Source of the DNA: Alistipes shahii WAL 8301
GTDB lineage: Bacteria; Bacteroidota; Bacteroidia; Bacteroidales; Rikenellaceae
Assembly (NCBI RefSeq): GCF_025145845.1
Contig: NZ_CP102253.1
Span: forward strand, 310,001-374,000
Direction of reading: 5' to 3'
Length of the DNA: 64,000 nt
Made by a program: the position numbers and the translations under genes. This document shows, in pieces, positions 45,115 through 53,978 of this stretch; the first letter of the stretch is position 1; each line of letters starts with the position of its first letter. The notes beneath the pieces were generated by a model. That model had not been told where the DNA came from. It worked only from the letters and a program-made list of their open reading frames with translations, and made no database searches.

Positions 45115-45573
45115 ATGAAAAAGATTCTTTTCTTGCTTGCGTTTGCCATCGGATTCATTTCTTGCAACGATGAAAAACATGTTTGGAGCTTCGAGGACAT
45201 GTTTTATTTCCTGCATAACGATCCATCGCAGGAGGGCTGGGTTGAACCTGTTACGAAAATAACTGTCGGACCCGGTGCGCAGGTGGATTTATTGGTTACA
45301 CGCAATGCTTTTGCAGCCAAAGCTCATCCCAAACAGACGGTAAAGGTCATTGTCGAGGAGAATCTATCCACGGCAAAACCCGGCGGTGATTTCATTCTCA
45401 GCGAGCAGGTTTTCAATTTCAGGAATAAGGATGTCCTGCAACTTCCTTTACGAGTAAATATCAGCGGCGGCACGTCCGGTAAAAAAATCGTGCTACGTCT
45501 TGATTACGGCTATTATGACGAATGCAGTCCGGAAAGCCGTAAGGGAGATAAGTTGATAATTAAGGTTAAATAA
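45115..45573 (+). CDS. Locus B: small lipoprotein with Calx-beta-like domain
   Basis: 152 aa, lipobox AIGFISCND. VKVIVEENLSTAKPGGDFIL ... VFNFRNKDVLQLPLRVNISG follows the order of strands seen in Calx-beta/DUF4843-type domains. It is followed by the DUF4249 gene after 3 bp, so it is probably part of the receptor operon. Confidence 0.55.
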   Translation: MKKILFLLAFAIGFISCNDEKHVWSFEDMFYFLHNDPSQEGWVEPVTKITVGPGAQVDLLVTRNAFAAKAHPKQTVKVIVEENLSTAKPGGDFILSEQVFNFRNKDVLQLPLRVNISGGTSGKKIVLRLDYGYYDECSPESRKGDKLIIKVK

Positions 45574-45576
45574 ACC

Positions 45577-46446
45577 ATGCTGCGCTGCATTTCGGTATTC
45601 TTTGTAGTTTTTATCTGCTGGGCCTGCGAGGTCGATTATTCGTTCGGCGAAAAGGATTTTAAGCCCCGCGTGGTTGTCAATGCGTTGATCTCGCCGCAGG
45701 AACCCTTTGCGGTACGCCTGCATTGGAGCCGCAGCTACTCGGCCCAAAGCGGGTTTACTCCCGTTGGGGAAGCCGAAATCCGCCTGTACGAAGATAATAC
45801 CGAGGTTGTGCGCTGTCCGGCCGATCCGGAGGGCACGACCCAAACAACGTTCCGGGCTGTTGCCGGGCGCTCATACCGTCTTGTTGTATCGGTCCCCGGT
45901 TATGGAGAGTTATCTGCCCGGACGACGATTCCCGAAGCGCCCGCAGCCCGCATATCGTTCGCGCACCAAAAGGGATGGTATCGGCATTTCGACATGACGG
46001 ACCTTACTGCAGGCGTGGATGCCAAAGCTATCTGGCTCCGGGGTACGGAACGGGACAATAACGGAGAAAAAGATATATATGCGTTCTATACGACTTCTGT
46101 ATTTGTCGATCAGGTGAACGGCGCGAACGACGCCTACGAATCCGACGAAAAAGGAAGCACCATAGATTTCGAATATTTTCTGCGTGTCGCCCGCGAAAAT
46201 CTCAGCGCAGCATTCCCGCTCCGCTTCTCGGTTTTCGGAGCCGTTGAAAACAGGCACACATTTCAGATTATTGCGGCGTCCGATACCTACGACCGCTATA
46301 TGCGCTCCCGATATAAACATGAGCTGAATACGGGGGAAAGTGCGCAGGAAAATCCCTTTATCGAGCAGATCACGGTCTACTCGAACATCGACAACGGTAT
46401 CGGCATCTTCGCCGGATATAACTATTACACGACGCCCGAATTATGA
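45577..46446 (+). CDS. Locus B: DUF4249 lipoprotein
   Basis: 289 aa. Lipobox VVFICWACEVD. PRVVVNALISPQEPFAVRLH and GRSYRLVVSVPGYGELSART are the typical N-terminal beta-sandwich of DUF4249. These proteins pair with TonB-dependent receptors. Its TGA stop overlaps the receptor ATG (ATGA), so TGA terminates here by translational coupling. Confidence 0.85.
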   Translation: MLRCISVFFVVFICWACEVDYSFGEKDFKPRVVVNALISPQEPFAVRLHWSRSYSAQSGFTPVGEAEIRLYEDNTEVVRCPADPEGTTQTTFRAVAGRSYRLVVSVPGYGELSARTTIPEAPAARISFAHQKGWYRHFDMTDLTAGVDAKAIWLRGTERDNNGEKDIYAFYTTSVFVDQVNGANDAYESDEKGSTIDFEYFLRVARENLSAAFPLRFSVFGAVENRHTFQIIAASDTYDRYMRSRYKHELNTGESAQENPFIEQITVYSNIDNGIGIFAGYNYYTTPEL

Positions 46447-48440
46447 GGAAACTGCTCGCAGGCTGTCTGGCGCTTTGCATTCCCGCCTTACTTACGGCGC
46501 AAACTCCCGCCGACAGCATTTCACGCACCGAAGCGATAGATTCGGTAGTCGTCACCGCCCGCAGGCCGTTGATGGTCTACAAGCAGACGGGTAATATCGC
46601 CGTGGACATCGAGCAGCTTAAATACGCTCCGCTGTTCGCGGGCGAAAAAGACATATTCAAATTCCTGCAACTGCTTCCGGGCGTATCGGCCGGAAAGGAC
46701 GGCATGTCGGGGCTGCTGGTACGCGGCGGCAGCAACGACCAAACATTAATTCTTTACGACGACGTACCGATTTACAATCAGGCGCATGCCTACGGCATCC
46801 TCTCGATATTCAGCGGCGAAACGGTCCAATCGGCCGAGGTGTCGAAAGGCTTCATATCACCCGCCTACGGGTCCCGGCTTTCGGCCTTGACGCAGATTCG
46901 CACACGCGAGGGCGACCGACTGAATCACCGCCAGTCGCTCACGGTGGGAACCTTGTCGTTGGCCGGGACCCTCGACGGGCCTATCAAACGCGATAAGGGT
47001 TCCTACCTCATTTCGGCCCGCTACTTCTTTCCCGAAGCGGTGCTTGCAATCGCCGATAACGATATACGATACGGTTTCAACGATATAACGGGGAAACTGA
47101 CTTATGACATTCACCGGAATCATACGCTTTCGCTGGGCGTCTATTCGGGCGACGACCACATGAAGAACAAGGAAGATCACGCAGAAAACGGGTTCGGCTG
47201 GGGCAATACTACGGCATCCCTGCGGCTGGAATCGCGTTGGAATGATAATCTGCGCTCCTCGGTGGTGGCCTACTATACCTACCTGCAAAACCGTCAGGAA
47301 ACAGAATTTAAAGACGACGGTTTCAGTAATTGGGGCAAAACGACTTTCAAAACCCACGAGTTCGGAGCACGCATGACGTTCGACCAACGGCTTTCGCGTG
47401 TCTGGTCGCTGGAATACGGGGCTACGTTTTCGCACCAGCGGTTCGAACCGATGCACACAAAAAGCATCATCAACGGACAGCACAAGGACCGCGGCTATTC
47501 TTCCGAGCTGCTTGTTTCGGGGGCGCTGTTCCTGAACAACCGCTTTCAATGGGGCGGCTGGCGGGCCGACGTGGGCGTGCGGGGCGCGGCCTATGACAAT
47601 TCGGAGCAGACAAGATATGCAGTAGAGCCGCGTGCGCAGCTATCCTATGATTTTGGCCGCGACAATTCGGTCTGGCTTTCGGGGACGATAAATTCTCAGG
47701 CGCTTGTTCAATTCAACCGCTATTACTACTCGATGCCGATTGACTTCTGGACTCCGTTTCGGGACGGCAGGTTACAACACGCATGGCAGGTATCGCTCGG
47801 AGGTCGTGCGAAGCTGCACGAAAACCTGACCCTTTCGGTAGAGGGCTATTATAAACGAATGCGCAACCTGCCGCTGATCTACGACAGCGACGATTTTCTG
47901 CTGAATAACGGTGGATTCATCTACGGTACGGGACGAGCGTTCGGCATTGAAGCAATGCTCCAGTACCAGACCGAACGCCTGAGCCTGACGGCTTCCTATA
48001 CCTATACCGATTCCCGCCGCCGCTCGGACGGCGTAACCTACCCGTTTGAGTATGACGTACCGCACGATTTCAATGCGTTCGTCAGCTACGACGTGGTGAA
48101 GCGGCCGGGCCGAAAACATACCTTTTCACTCAATGTTGCATGGCGTTCCGGGCTTCCGTATCGCCTGACGAACGAAAGCTATCCGGATACGGACGGTAAT
48201 CCGATCATCGGCATTACGGCCTATCCCACGATGCGGATGCGCAACTATTTCCGCGCCGATGTCAGCTACAACATGGAGCGCCGCAAGCGCAACGGCGTGC
48301 GCAACTGGCAGTTCTCGATCATCAACGCCACATGGCACAAAAACCCCGTGAGCATTTACCCTTACCGGGGCAGCTATAAGGCAACGGTGCTGATACCTAT
48401 CATGCCGTCGGTTTCATATACCCGCACGTTCGGAAAATGA
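46443..48440 (+). CDS. Locus B: TonB-dependent outer membrane receptor
   Basis: 665 aa. A signal peptide is followed directly by the plug domain (LLPGVSAGKDGMSGLLVRGG, SNDQTLILYDDVPIYN), with no carboxypeptidase-regulatory N-terminal domain. A 22-strand-type barrel follows, ending in PSVSYTRTFGK before a TGA stop. Paired with the DUF4249 lipoprotein, it should import an unknown ligand. Intact. Confidence 0.9.
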   Translation: MRKLLAGCLALCIPALLTAQTPADSISRTEAIDSVVVTARRPLMVYKQTGNIAVDIEQLKYAPLFAGEKDIFKFLQLLPGVSAGKDGMSGLLVRGGSNDQTLILYDDVPIYNQAHAYGILSIFSGETVQSAEVSKGFISPAYGSRLSALTQIRTREGDRLNHRQSLTVGTLSLAGTLDGPIKRDKGSYLISARYFFPEAVLAIADNDIRYGFNDITGKLTYDIHRNHTLSLGVYSGDDHMKNKEDHAENGFGWGNTTASLRLESRWNDNLRSSVVAYYTYLQNRQETEFKDDGFSNWGKTTFKTHEFGARMTFDQRLSRVWSLEYGATFSHQRFEPMHTKSIINGQHKDRGYSSELLVSGALFLNNRFQWGGWRADVGVRGAAYDNSEQTRYAVEPRAQLSYDFGRDNSVWLSGTINSQALVQFNRYYYSMPIDFWTPFRDGRLQHAWQVSLGGRAKLHENLTLSVEGYYKRMRNLPLIYDSDDFLLNNGGFIYGTGRAFGIEAMLQYQTERLSLTASYTYTDSRRRSDGVTYPFEYDVPHDFNAFVSYDVVKRPGRKHTFSLNVAWRSGLPYRLTNESYPDTDGNPIIGITAYPTMRMRNYFRADVSYNMERRKRNGVRNWQFSIINATWHKNPVSIYPYRGSYKATVLIPIMPSVSYTRTFGK

Positions 48441-48511
48441 TCGTGTCCACAATATTCAAAACGCCAATTTCCAAACCTCAAAATAACTTTTAACCCTTAA
48501 AATTTTGTCTT

Positions 48512-49187
48512 ATGAAAAAAAACGATCTTCACCATTCTGTTTGTTCTTTCAGTTACGATTAACTGCTTGGCCCAAATGACCTACAAGGACGGCAAACTCA
48601 CCGTAGGACGAGGTATGTATAAAACCTATACGACGAGTTGGGCGGGATGGGCGCACTATTGGGGGGGGGCCACGGACCAGAACGGTATCAAAATGCACAT
48701 TCATGCAGCCGATCCCCGTATGTCTACTACAACCAATAAACTTGTGTTTTTGGATAGCGACAGGTCCTTGTATATCGACCTTTATTGCCGCACGATGTAT
48801 CAGACTTCGGATGAAAAACTGAAAACCAATATTCGCTCATTGAAAACGACACCCGTTTCCCGGTCTGCTTTTTCCATTAACATAGCGCCTGCACAATCTA
48901 ACCCGTCAACGAATATGGTGCTGAAATTGAATCCCGTGAAATATCATTGGAGGGATGAAAGCGAATACGAAAGATTCAATATTCGTCCCGTGCAAAGCGG
49001 TGTGGAGGAATACGGTTTTTTGGCGCAGGAATTAGAAGCTATCATTCCCGGAGCAGTCGCCATGACAGAAGAGGGTGACCGTCTTGTCAATTATTCCGCC
49101 CTTATCCCGATTCTGACGGGCGCCATTCAGGAATTAACCGCGCGCGTCGCTGCATTGGAAAGTCAATTAAAAGCTGCCGGGAAATAG
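48512..49187 (+). CDS. Locus B: S74 intramolecular chaperone protein, frameshifted at an A8 tract
   Basis: ATG at 48512 is followed by eight A (48515-48522), which puts the rest out of frame. With seven A it would read MKKTIFTILFVLSVTINCLA, a perfect signal peptide, joined to the open frame MTYKDGKLTVGRGMYK. The S74 domain shows QTSDEKLKTNIRSL (Ser-Asp...Lys), YHWRDESEYERFN, GFLAQELEAIIPGAV and VNYSALIPILTGAIQEL. A second tract, nine G at 48661-48669, is in frame. Expression may depend on slippage. Paralogue of the 32503 gene. Confidence 0.75.
48661..48669 (+). repeat. G9 homopolymer inside the S74 gene
   Basis: Nine guanines encode part of YWGGA. Gain or loss of one G would shift the frame. 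Confidence 0.85.
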
Positions 49188-49227
49188 GAAATCATTGAAT
49201 TTTGACGGAATTACATAAAACTGTTTT

Positions 49228-51051
49228 ATGAAGAAAATATATTCGGTGATATTATTATTGGCAGTGATGCTGTCCTCTTGTACCAAAGACGAAACAGACA
49301 TTATGACCGATGATAATTCCAACGCGCCGGCACTCGCAAAAACCCGTTCGGATGGAAGTGATATGGTAGAATATGAACTTTTACCGAATCCGTACACGGT
49401 TGATGTCATACAGGGAGTTTACGATTCGTATAATGTTTCTAAAACTATTGAACCGACGGATTTGTACGTCAGATTCTTACCGCAGGACAGTTTACAACTT
49501 ATTGCCCTGAAAAACGATTATGACCTCGAACTGTTCGACTATCCGCTCAATATCGAACTTCCGGAAGATGCGGTTTATCAAGACACGACTATTCCGGAGG
49601 GTAGTTTTACTTGGTTGTATACAACCGTAAAGCCAGACTTCGCATTTCCCAAAGAAATACCTTATGAGGTGATTGAAGAATGCTATATTCCGGCAGAAGA
49701 TGAAACAATCTCACCCACTCGCGGGGGTATTATAAATGTGGAGGAAGCTGCTTTTTTAAGTCTTGGCTACCCCCTTGAAGAACAGGAACCGGAAACTCGC
49801 GGAAAACGCAGACCGGAGGGAACTATCAGAGTTTATGATGATTATGCAGGTACTTTTGTTCCGGTAAAAGGAGTTAAAATCAGATGCCATAGATTTATTA
49901 AATGGTCTACGACATTTACGGACGAAAGCGGCCATTATACAATGGACAGCAAATTCAGATTCGGACCGCATTACGCGATTGTTTTTGACAACAGGAAAGG
50001 TTTTGACATCTGGGGTAATTGGGGGCCGATTGCACGGGCCAATCTTAATATGGGGTGGCATAGTAACCGAGGACACTCACGCGATATAAATGCTGGAAGT
50101 TTTGCTTGGGATTGGGCGGCTGTTAATAATGCAACCTACGATTACTATAAAATGTGCGAGGAAACAGGAATTGCCAAACCGCCCCGTAATCTTAAAATTT
50201 GGGTTTTCAAACGCTGGACGACATCCTCGACACCTATGTTGCGCCGAATCGTACATCCTATTGGGTATAACGGTAATTCATCGTGGAAAAACTTTTTTAT
50301 CAATATCGGTTACGGTACTCTTGCAACGGTGCTGAATCAAATGCTAAAAAAGGTTCTACCTGATATTACGATAGGAACAGGTGGACACTCTTACCGGAAG
50401 GTTTATGACGTTGTAAATCACGAGTTGTCCCACGCCAGTCATTTCAGTCAAGTAGGAAGTGCGCATTGGGCGAAGTATATCAGCTATATTATGACATACG
50501 GTTCTTATGGAAACGGGACGGGTAAGAATGCAGAACTTTGTGGAATTGGTGAAATGTGGGGTTACTCAATGGGGCATATTCAGGAACACGAATACTATAA
50601 GGAATCAATCGTAAATCGGGTGTACTATTTTGGAAGTCCGAGCGGTTGGATAAAACCCCACGTGGTCTGGGATTTATGCAGAAAAAGTATCTTGACGAAG
50701 AAGCAGATATATGATTGCTTGGTCGTAGGGGTCGATACCTATGACAGATTAGTCGCAAAAATGTACGAAAAATATCCCGAAAAGGCTGATGAGATCGAAA
50801 AGGCATTTACGGACAATGGTATTACCCCGAATGTCCCCAAACCTGATACCGGAGATTTGACGCATGATGCCTTTTATACCGACAAAACGGTTTCTTCGTC
50901 TTTCATTTTTTCAGGGAATAATATTCTTACGCGGAATGTTACTGTAACGAATAGTGCGAAACTGACCTTTCGGGCCAACAAGTCCGTTACTATAAACTCT
51001 CCGTTTACAATTAATCAAGGAGCGCAGCTTGAAATGACCTGTGGTAACTGA
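49228..51051 (+). CDS. Locus B: secreted HExxH metallopeptidase-like protein
   Basis: 607 aa lipoprotein (LLAVMLSSCTKDE). Residues ~200-225 look like a carboxypeptidase-regulatory-type strand set (GVKIRCHRFIKWSTTFTDES). The zinc-binding signature is VVNHELSHASHF near residue 398 (HExxH), with a possible downstream Glu in GIGEMWGYSMGHIQEHE. The C-terminal ~60 residues (VTVTNSAKLTFRANKSVTIN) match the end of the locus A subtilase and resemble 3-coathanger-stack domains. No known peptidase family was assigned. Confidence 0.65.
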   Translation: MKKIYSVILLLAVMLSSCTKDETDIMTDDNSNAPALAKTRSDGSDMVEYELLPNPYTVDVIQGVYDSYNVSKTIEPTDLYVRFLPQDSLQLIALKNDYDLELFDYPLNIELPEDAVYQDTTIPEGSFTWLYTTVKPDFAFPKEIPYEVIEECYIPAEDETISPTRGGIINVEEAAFLSLGYPLEEQEPETRGKRRPEGTIRVYDDYAGTFVPVKGVKIRCHRFIKWSTTFTDESGHYTMDSKFRFGPHYAIVFDNRKGFDIWGNWGPIARANLNMGWHSNRGHSRDINAGSFAWDWAAVNNATYDYYKMCEETGIAKPPRNLKIWVFKRWTTSSTPMLRRIVHPIGYNGNSSWKNFFINIGYGTLATVLNQMLKKVLPDITIGTGGHSYRKVYDVVNHELSHASHFSQVGSAHWAKYISYIMTYGSYGNGTGKNAELCGIGEMWGYSMGHIQEHEYYKESIVNRVYYFGSPSGWIKPHVVWDLCRKSILTKKQIYDCLVVGVDTYDRLVAKMYEKYPEKADEIEKAFTDNGITPNVPKPDTGDLTHDAFYTDKTVSSSFIFSGNNILTRNVTVTNSAKLTFRANKSVTINSPFTINQGAQLEMTCGN

Positions 51052-51059
51052 CAATTATT

Positions 51060-51122
51060 TTAAGACATCTATATACTTCAATGTACCAAACTGAAAATAG
51101 GATGTCTTATATGCAAATATAG
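51060..51122 (-). repeat. ~60-bp element, copy 1 (inverted relative to 57755-57818)
   Basis: On the minus strand: -7 box TATATTTG, then GCATATAAGACATCC and TTTGGTACATTGAAGTATAT, then AGATGTCTTA. GATGTCTTA and TAAGACATC form a hairpin. About 80% identical to the copy upstream of 57892. Confidence 0.6.
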
Positions 51123-51287
51123 GTTTTTTCTTTGAAAATCCATATTCAAGGCAAAATACAAGTCATTCAAAGTCAGCCACAATGGTTGGCTTTTTTCATT
51201 TTCTTTGAAAATTTTTCCGAAAATAGTGCAAAATCGGGCTTCGTGTGGTAATATAATCATATATAATCCAAATTCATGACTTATTAG

Positions 51288-52518
51288 TCAAAACGGGTGC
51301 TGAAACGCCTCAAAAACAGGAAAACGCCACGCTATAGGTCAAAACGGGTGCCGATAGCGTGGCATTCTATTTGATTTTCAGTATATTTTGGCATTTGAAA
51401 ATATAGAAATTGCATTATGAACAAAAAAATGCCCGACATGCAATTCCCCCATTGTAAAGAAGGACGGAAAACGCAAAAGCGTCCAACGATACAAGTGCAT
51501 GGTTTGTGGACGCCGCTTCAGCGGCGGGCGTGATTTTACAAAAGAAGACATCTGGGAGATGTACCTGCACGGCAAGCAGACAATAGCCCAGATCAGTGAA
51601 ACTACAGGTCTCAGTGCTTCGACCGTGACACGTCGGCTTGCCTCCATTTCGTTCAGCTGGGAACAGCCTAGGATCAAAGGAAGCGGTGTGATACATCTCG
51701 ACGCCACGTATTTTGGGCGCAATACAGGAGTGCTGCTGGCTCTGGAAAGCGGAAGCGGCAGACTTCTTTACATGAAGCATATCGCCCACGAGCACATCAG
51801 TGATTACGAGGACGCTGTGAAACATATAGTAGGATGCGGGTATGCCATTCAGGGGATTGTCATTGATGGTTTTCAAAAGCTGTTTACCGTCCTTTCGGAA
51901 TACAGAATACAGATGTGCCAGTTCCACATGGTGGCGATAATAAGAAGAAAACTGACCAAGAATCCGCAACTTGAGGCAGGAAAGGAGTTATTGGATCTTG
52001 CATACCGTCTAAAAGACATGAATGAAAGTGCATTCGTCAGTGCATTTGAGAAATGGAAGAGGAAATGGCATGACTTCCTGAAAGAAAAGACGGTCAACGA
52101 GATTACCGGACGCACGATATATACCCATCAACGGCTCAGATCTGCCATGGTCAGCATATCGACCTACCTTCCTTTTTTGTTTACATACGAGAAAGTCAGA
52201 GGTATGCCCAACACAAACAATATGATCGAAGGCACATTCACCGACATGAAGAAAGCCTTGCGGAATCATCCGGGAATGATTGAGGAAAACCGCAAGCGGA
52301 TGATGAACGGGTTTTTCTTGGCATATGCCAAATTGCATAATGAAAAAGGAGACAACCGCTAAGGCCATCTCCTGAATCGCATTATGCATATTGGACGGCT
52401 TTATTCCTGGCGGAGGTGCTCCCCAGCAGAGCTCCGTTACGCTTTAAGCCGCAATGCAAAATAACAAAATACAGATGAATCCACCAAAAACGGGTGCCAT
52501 TTTCAGCACCCGTTTTGA
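51288..52518 (+). mobile_element. IS256-type (variant Zn-binding) insertion sequence
   Basis: Ends share GTCAAAACGGGTGCTGAAA (left from ~51288) and its inverse TTTCAGCACCCGTTTTGAC (right to ~52518). A second 20-bp inverted pair, CTATAGGTCAAAACGGGTGC (51332-51351) with its exact complement at 52506-52525, overlaps these ends. The left copy sits in a hairpin GCCACGCTAT/ATAGCGTGGC. The true end is therefore ambiguous. No clear target duplication. Confidence 0.7.
51418..52362 (+). CDS. IS256-like transposase with N-terminal zinc ribbon, frame broken at A7
   Basis: The zinc ribbon CPTCNSPIVKKDGKR ... YKCMVCGRRF is encoded in the frame of the main body. The only ATG (51418) reaches it only if one A of the run at 51424-51430 is skipped (ATG AAC AAAAAAA TGC). 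Programmed or transcriptional slippage would repair it. The DDE core shows IHLDATYFGRNTG, IQGIVIDGFQKLF with MCQFHM, and NNMIEGTFTDMKKALRNH. Ends in TAA. Confidence 0.75.
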
Positions 52519-52693
52519 CCTATAGAGCGAAAGCGCTCGCATCAAATATGTGTTCAAAAGTTTTGAATGGTCATATCATACTGACAGACACCAGTATTAC
52601 AACGATTTTAGCACCCGAAATGACCTATACGCCAAATTCATTGGGATTCATTTAATCCAAACCGGAATTGGATTCGATTTACCAAATGCCACA

Positions 52694-53614
52694 ATGATAA
52701 GGTCGCTGATAGATTTATTGAGAAACTTGCAATCCGAGGAGGATTGTAGGCTTTTCTTGGAAAATATCAGGTGGCATGGTGTTCCGGTTTGTCCTCATTG
52801 TGGCAGTAAGTCGGAAGAACATTACAAACTGACCAATGGCGGTGTATTCCGAGGGCTATACAAATGCAAGGATTGCCGGGAACGATTTACCGTAACGGTA
52901 GGAACCATGTTCGAGGGTTCGCATATTCCTTTGCAGAAATGGTTTATAGCGATATACGTATTCTTGGCTCATAAGAAAGGCATAAGCAGTACCCAATTGC
53001 ATAAAGATATTGCAGTTACGCAGAAAACTGCTTGGTTTATGTTGAGTCGGATACGTTATAGCATCAGATATAATGCGGATATTGACTTTGGCGATATTAC
53101 GCAGGTCGATGAAACGTATATCGGAGGCAAGAACAAGAATCGGAATGCAGGCAAACGGTTGAAGAATACAAGAGGCCGTAGTCTTAAATTGAAAGCACCT
53201 GTAATGGGTCTGTTATCCGATGGAAAAGTCTATGTAGAGCCTATTCCGAAAGCCAGCAAATGGATATTGCATGGTGTGATAAATTCACTTGTGCCGAAAG
53301 GAACTACTGTTGTTACCGACGGCTGGTATGGCTACAAGGGTTTGTCGGAAAATTATGTGCATAAAGTAGTAGACCACCATAGAGGAGAATATGTCAAAGG
53401 CGGTTATCATACAAATTCGATTGAAGGTTTTTGGAGCCAACTGAAACGTGGCATAATAGGAGTTTATCATTTGGTTACTCGGAAACATTTGGAATTGTAC
53501 TGCGATGAATTTGCATACCGATATAATACGAGGAATTTGACGGATGGGGAAAGATTCAGCCAATTCCTGTCCTTTGCCAAAAACCGATTAAGATACCAGA
53601 TGTTGATATTGTAA
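52694..53614 (+). CDS. IS1595-family transposase
   Basis: 306 aa from MIRSLIDLLRNLQSEEDCRL; the longer GTG start at 52550 lies at the neighbouring IS border. Zinc ribbon CPHCGSKSEEHYKL ... YKCKDCRERF. The ISXO2-like DDE core shows ITQVDETYIGGKNKN, TVVTDGWYGYKGLSE, HHTNSIEG-type motif YHTNSIEGFWSQLK. Looks intact. IS ends were not identified with confidence. Confidence 0.85.
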   Translation: MIRSLIDLLRNLQSEEDCRLFLENIRWHGVPVCPHCGSKSEEHYKLTNGGVFRGLYKCKDCRERFTVTVGTMFEGSHIPLQKWFIAIYVFLAHKKGISSTQLHKDIAVTQKTAWFMLSRIRYSIRYNADIDFGDITQVDETYIGGKNKNRNAGKRLKNTRGRSLKLKAPVMGLLSDGKVYVEPIPKASKWILHGVINSLVPKGTTVVTDGWYGYKGLSENYVHKVVDHHRGEYVKGGYHTNSIEGFWSQLKRGIIGVYHLVTRKHLELYCDEFAYRYNTRNLTDGERFSQFLSFAKNRLRYQMLIL

Positions 53615-53661
53615 TTGTCAATGTGCATATATACATATACCAAACAAAAACATAGAATGAT

Positions 53662-53826
53662 ATGAATGTAACGACACTTTGGTATTGGGCACAGAATGCA
53701 GCCAAGACGAAAAAAACTGTGGATGTAATTATTGTCGGAACAAAGGGCACGATTGTAAAAACTGGAAAACACGGTAAAATTGACCCAGTAGGGACGGATG
53801 AAATTGACCCGGTAAAAACGGCTTAA
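53662..53826 (+). CDS. Truncated small ORF cut by the IS21 element
   Basis: MNVTTLWYWAQNAAKTKKTV ... GTKGTIVKTGKHG reads as protein-like up to ~53772 and then enters the IS21 end repeats, stopping at 53826. Probably the 5' remnant of a gene or IS1595 passenger interrupted by IS21. Function unknown. Confidence 0.4.
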   Translation: MNVTTLWYWAQNAAKTKKTVDVIIVGTKGTIVKTGKHGKIDPVGTDEIDPVKTA

Positions 53827-53978
53827 ATTGACCACCTTAAAACGGTCGAAAGTGATCCATCTAAAACGGAGCAAGCTGCCCCAGTCAGTAATTTGAGTAA
53901 AAAGTAGTTGTTCAGAGGTTTAAAAGGAGTTGGATTTTGTTAGCTTGACTATCAAAAGCAAACCAAAATCCAGAGACT

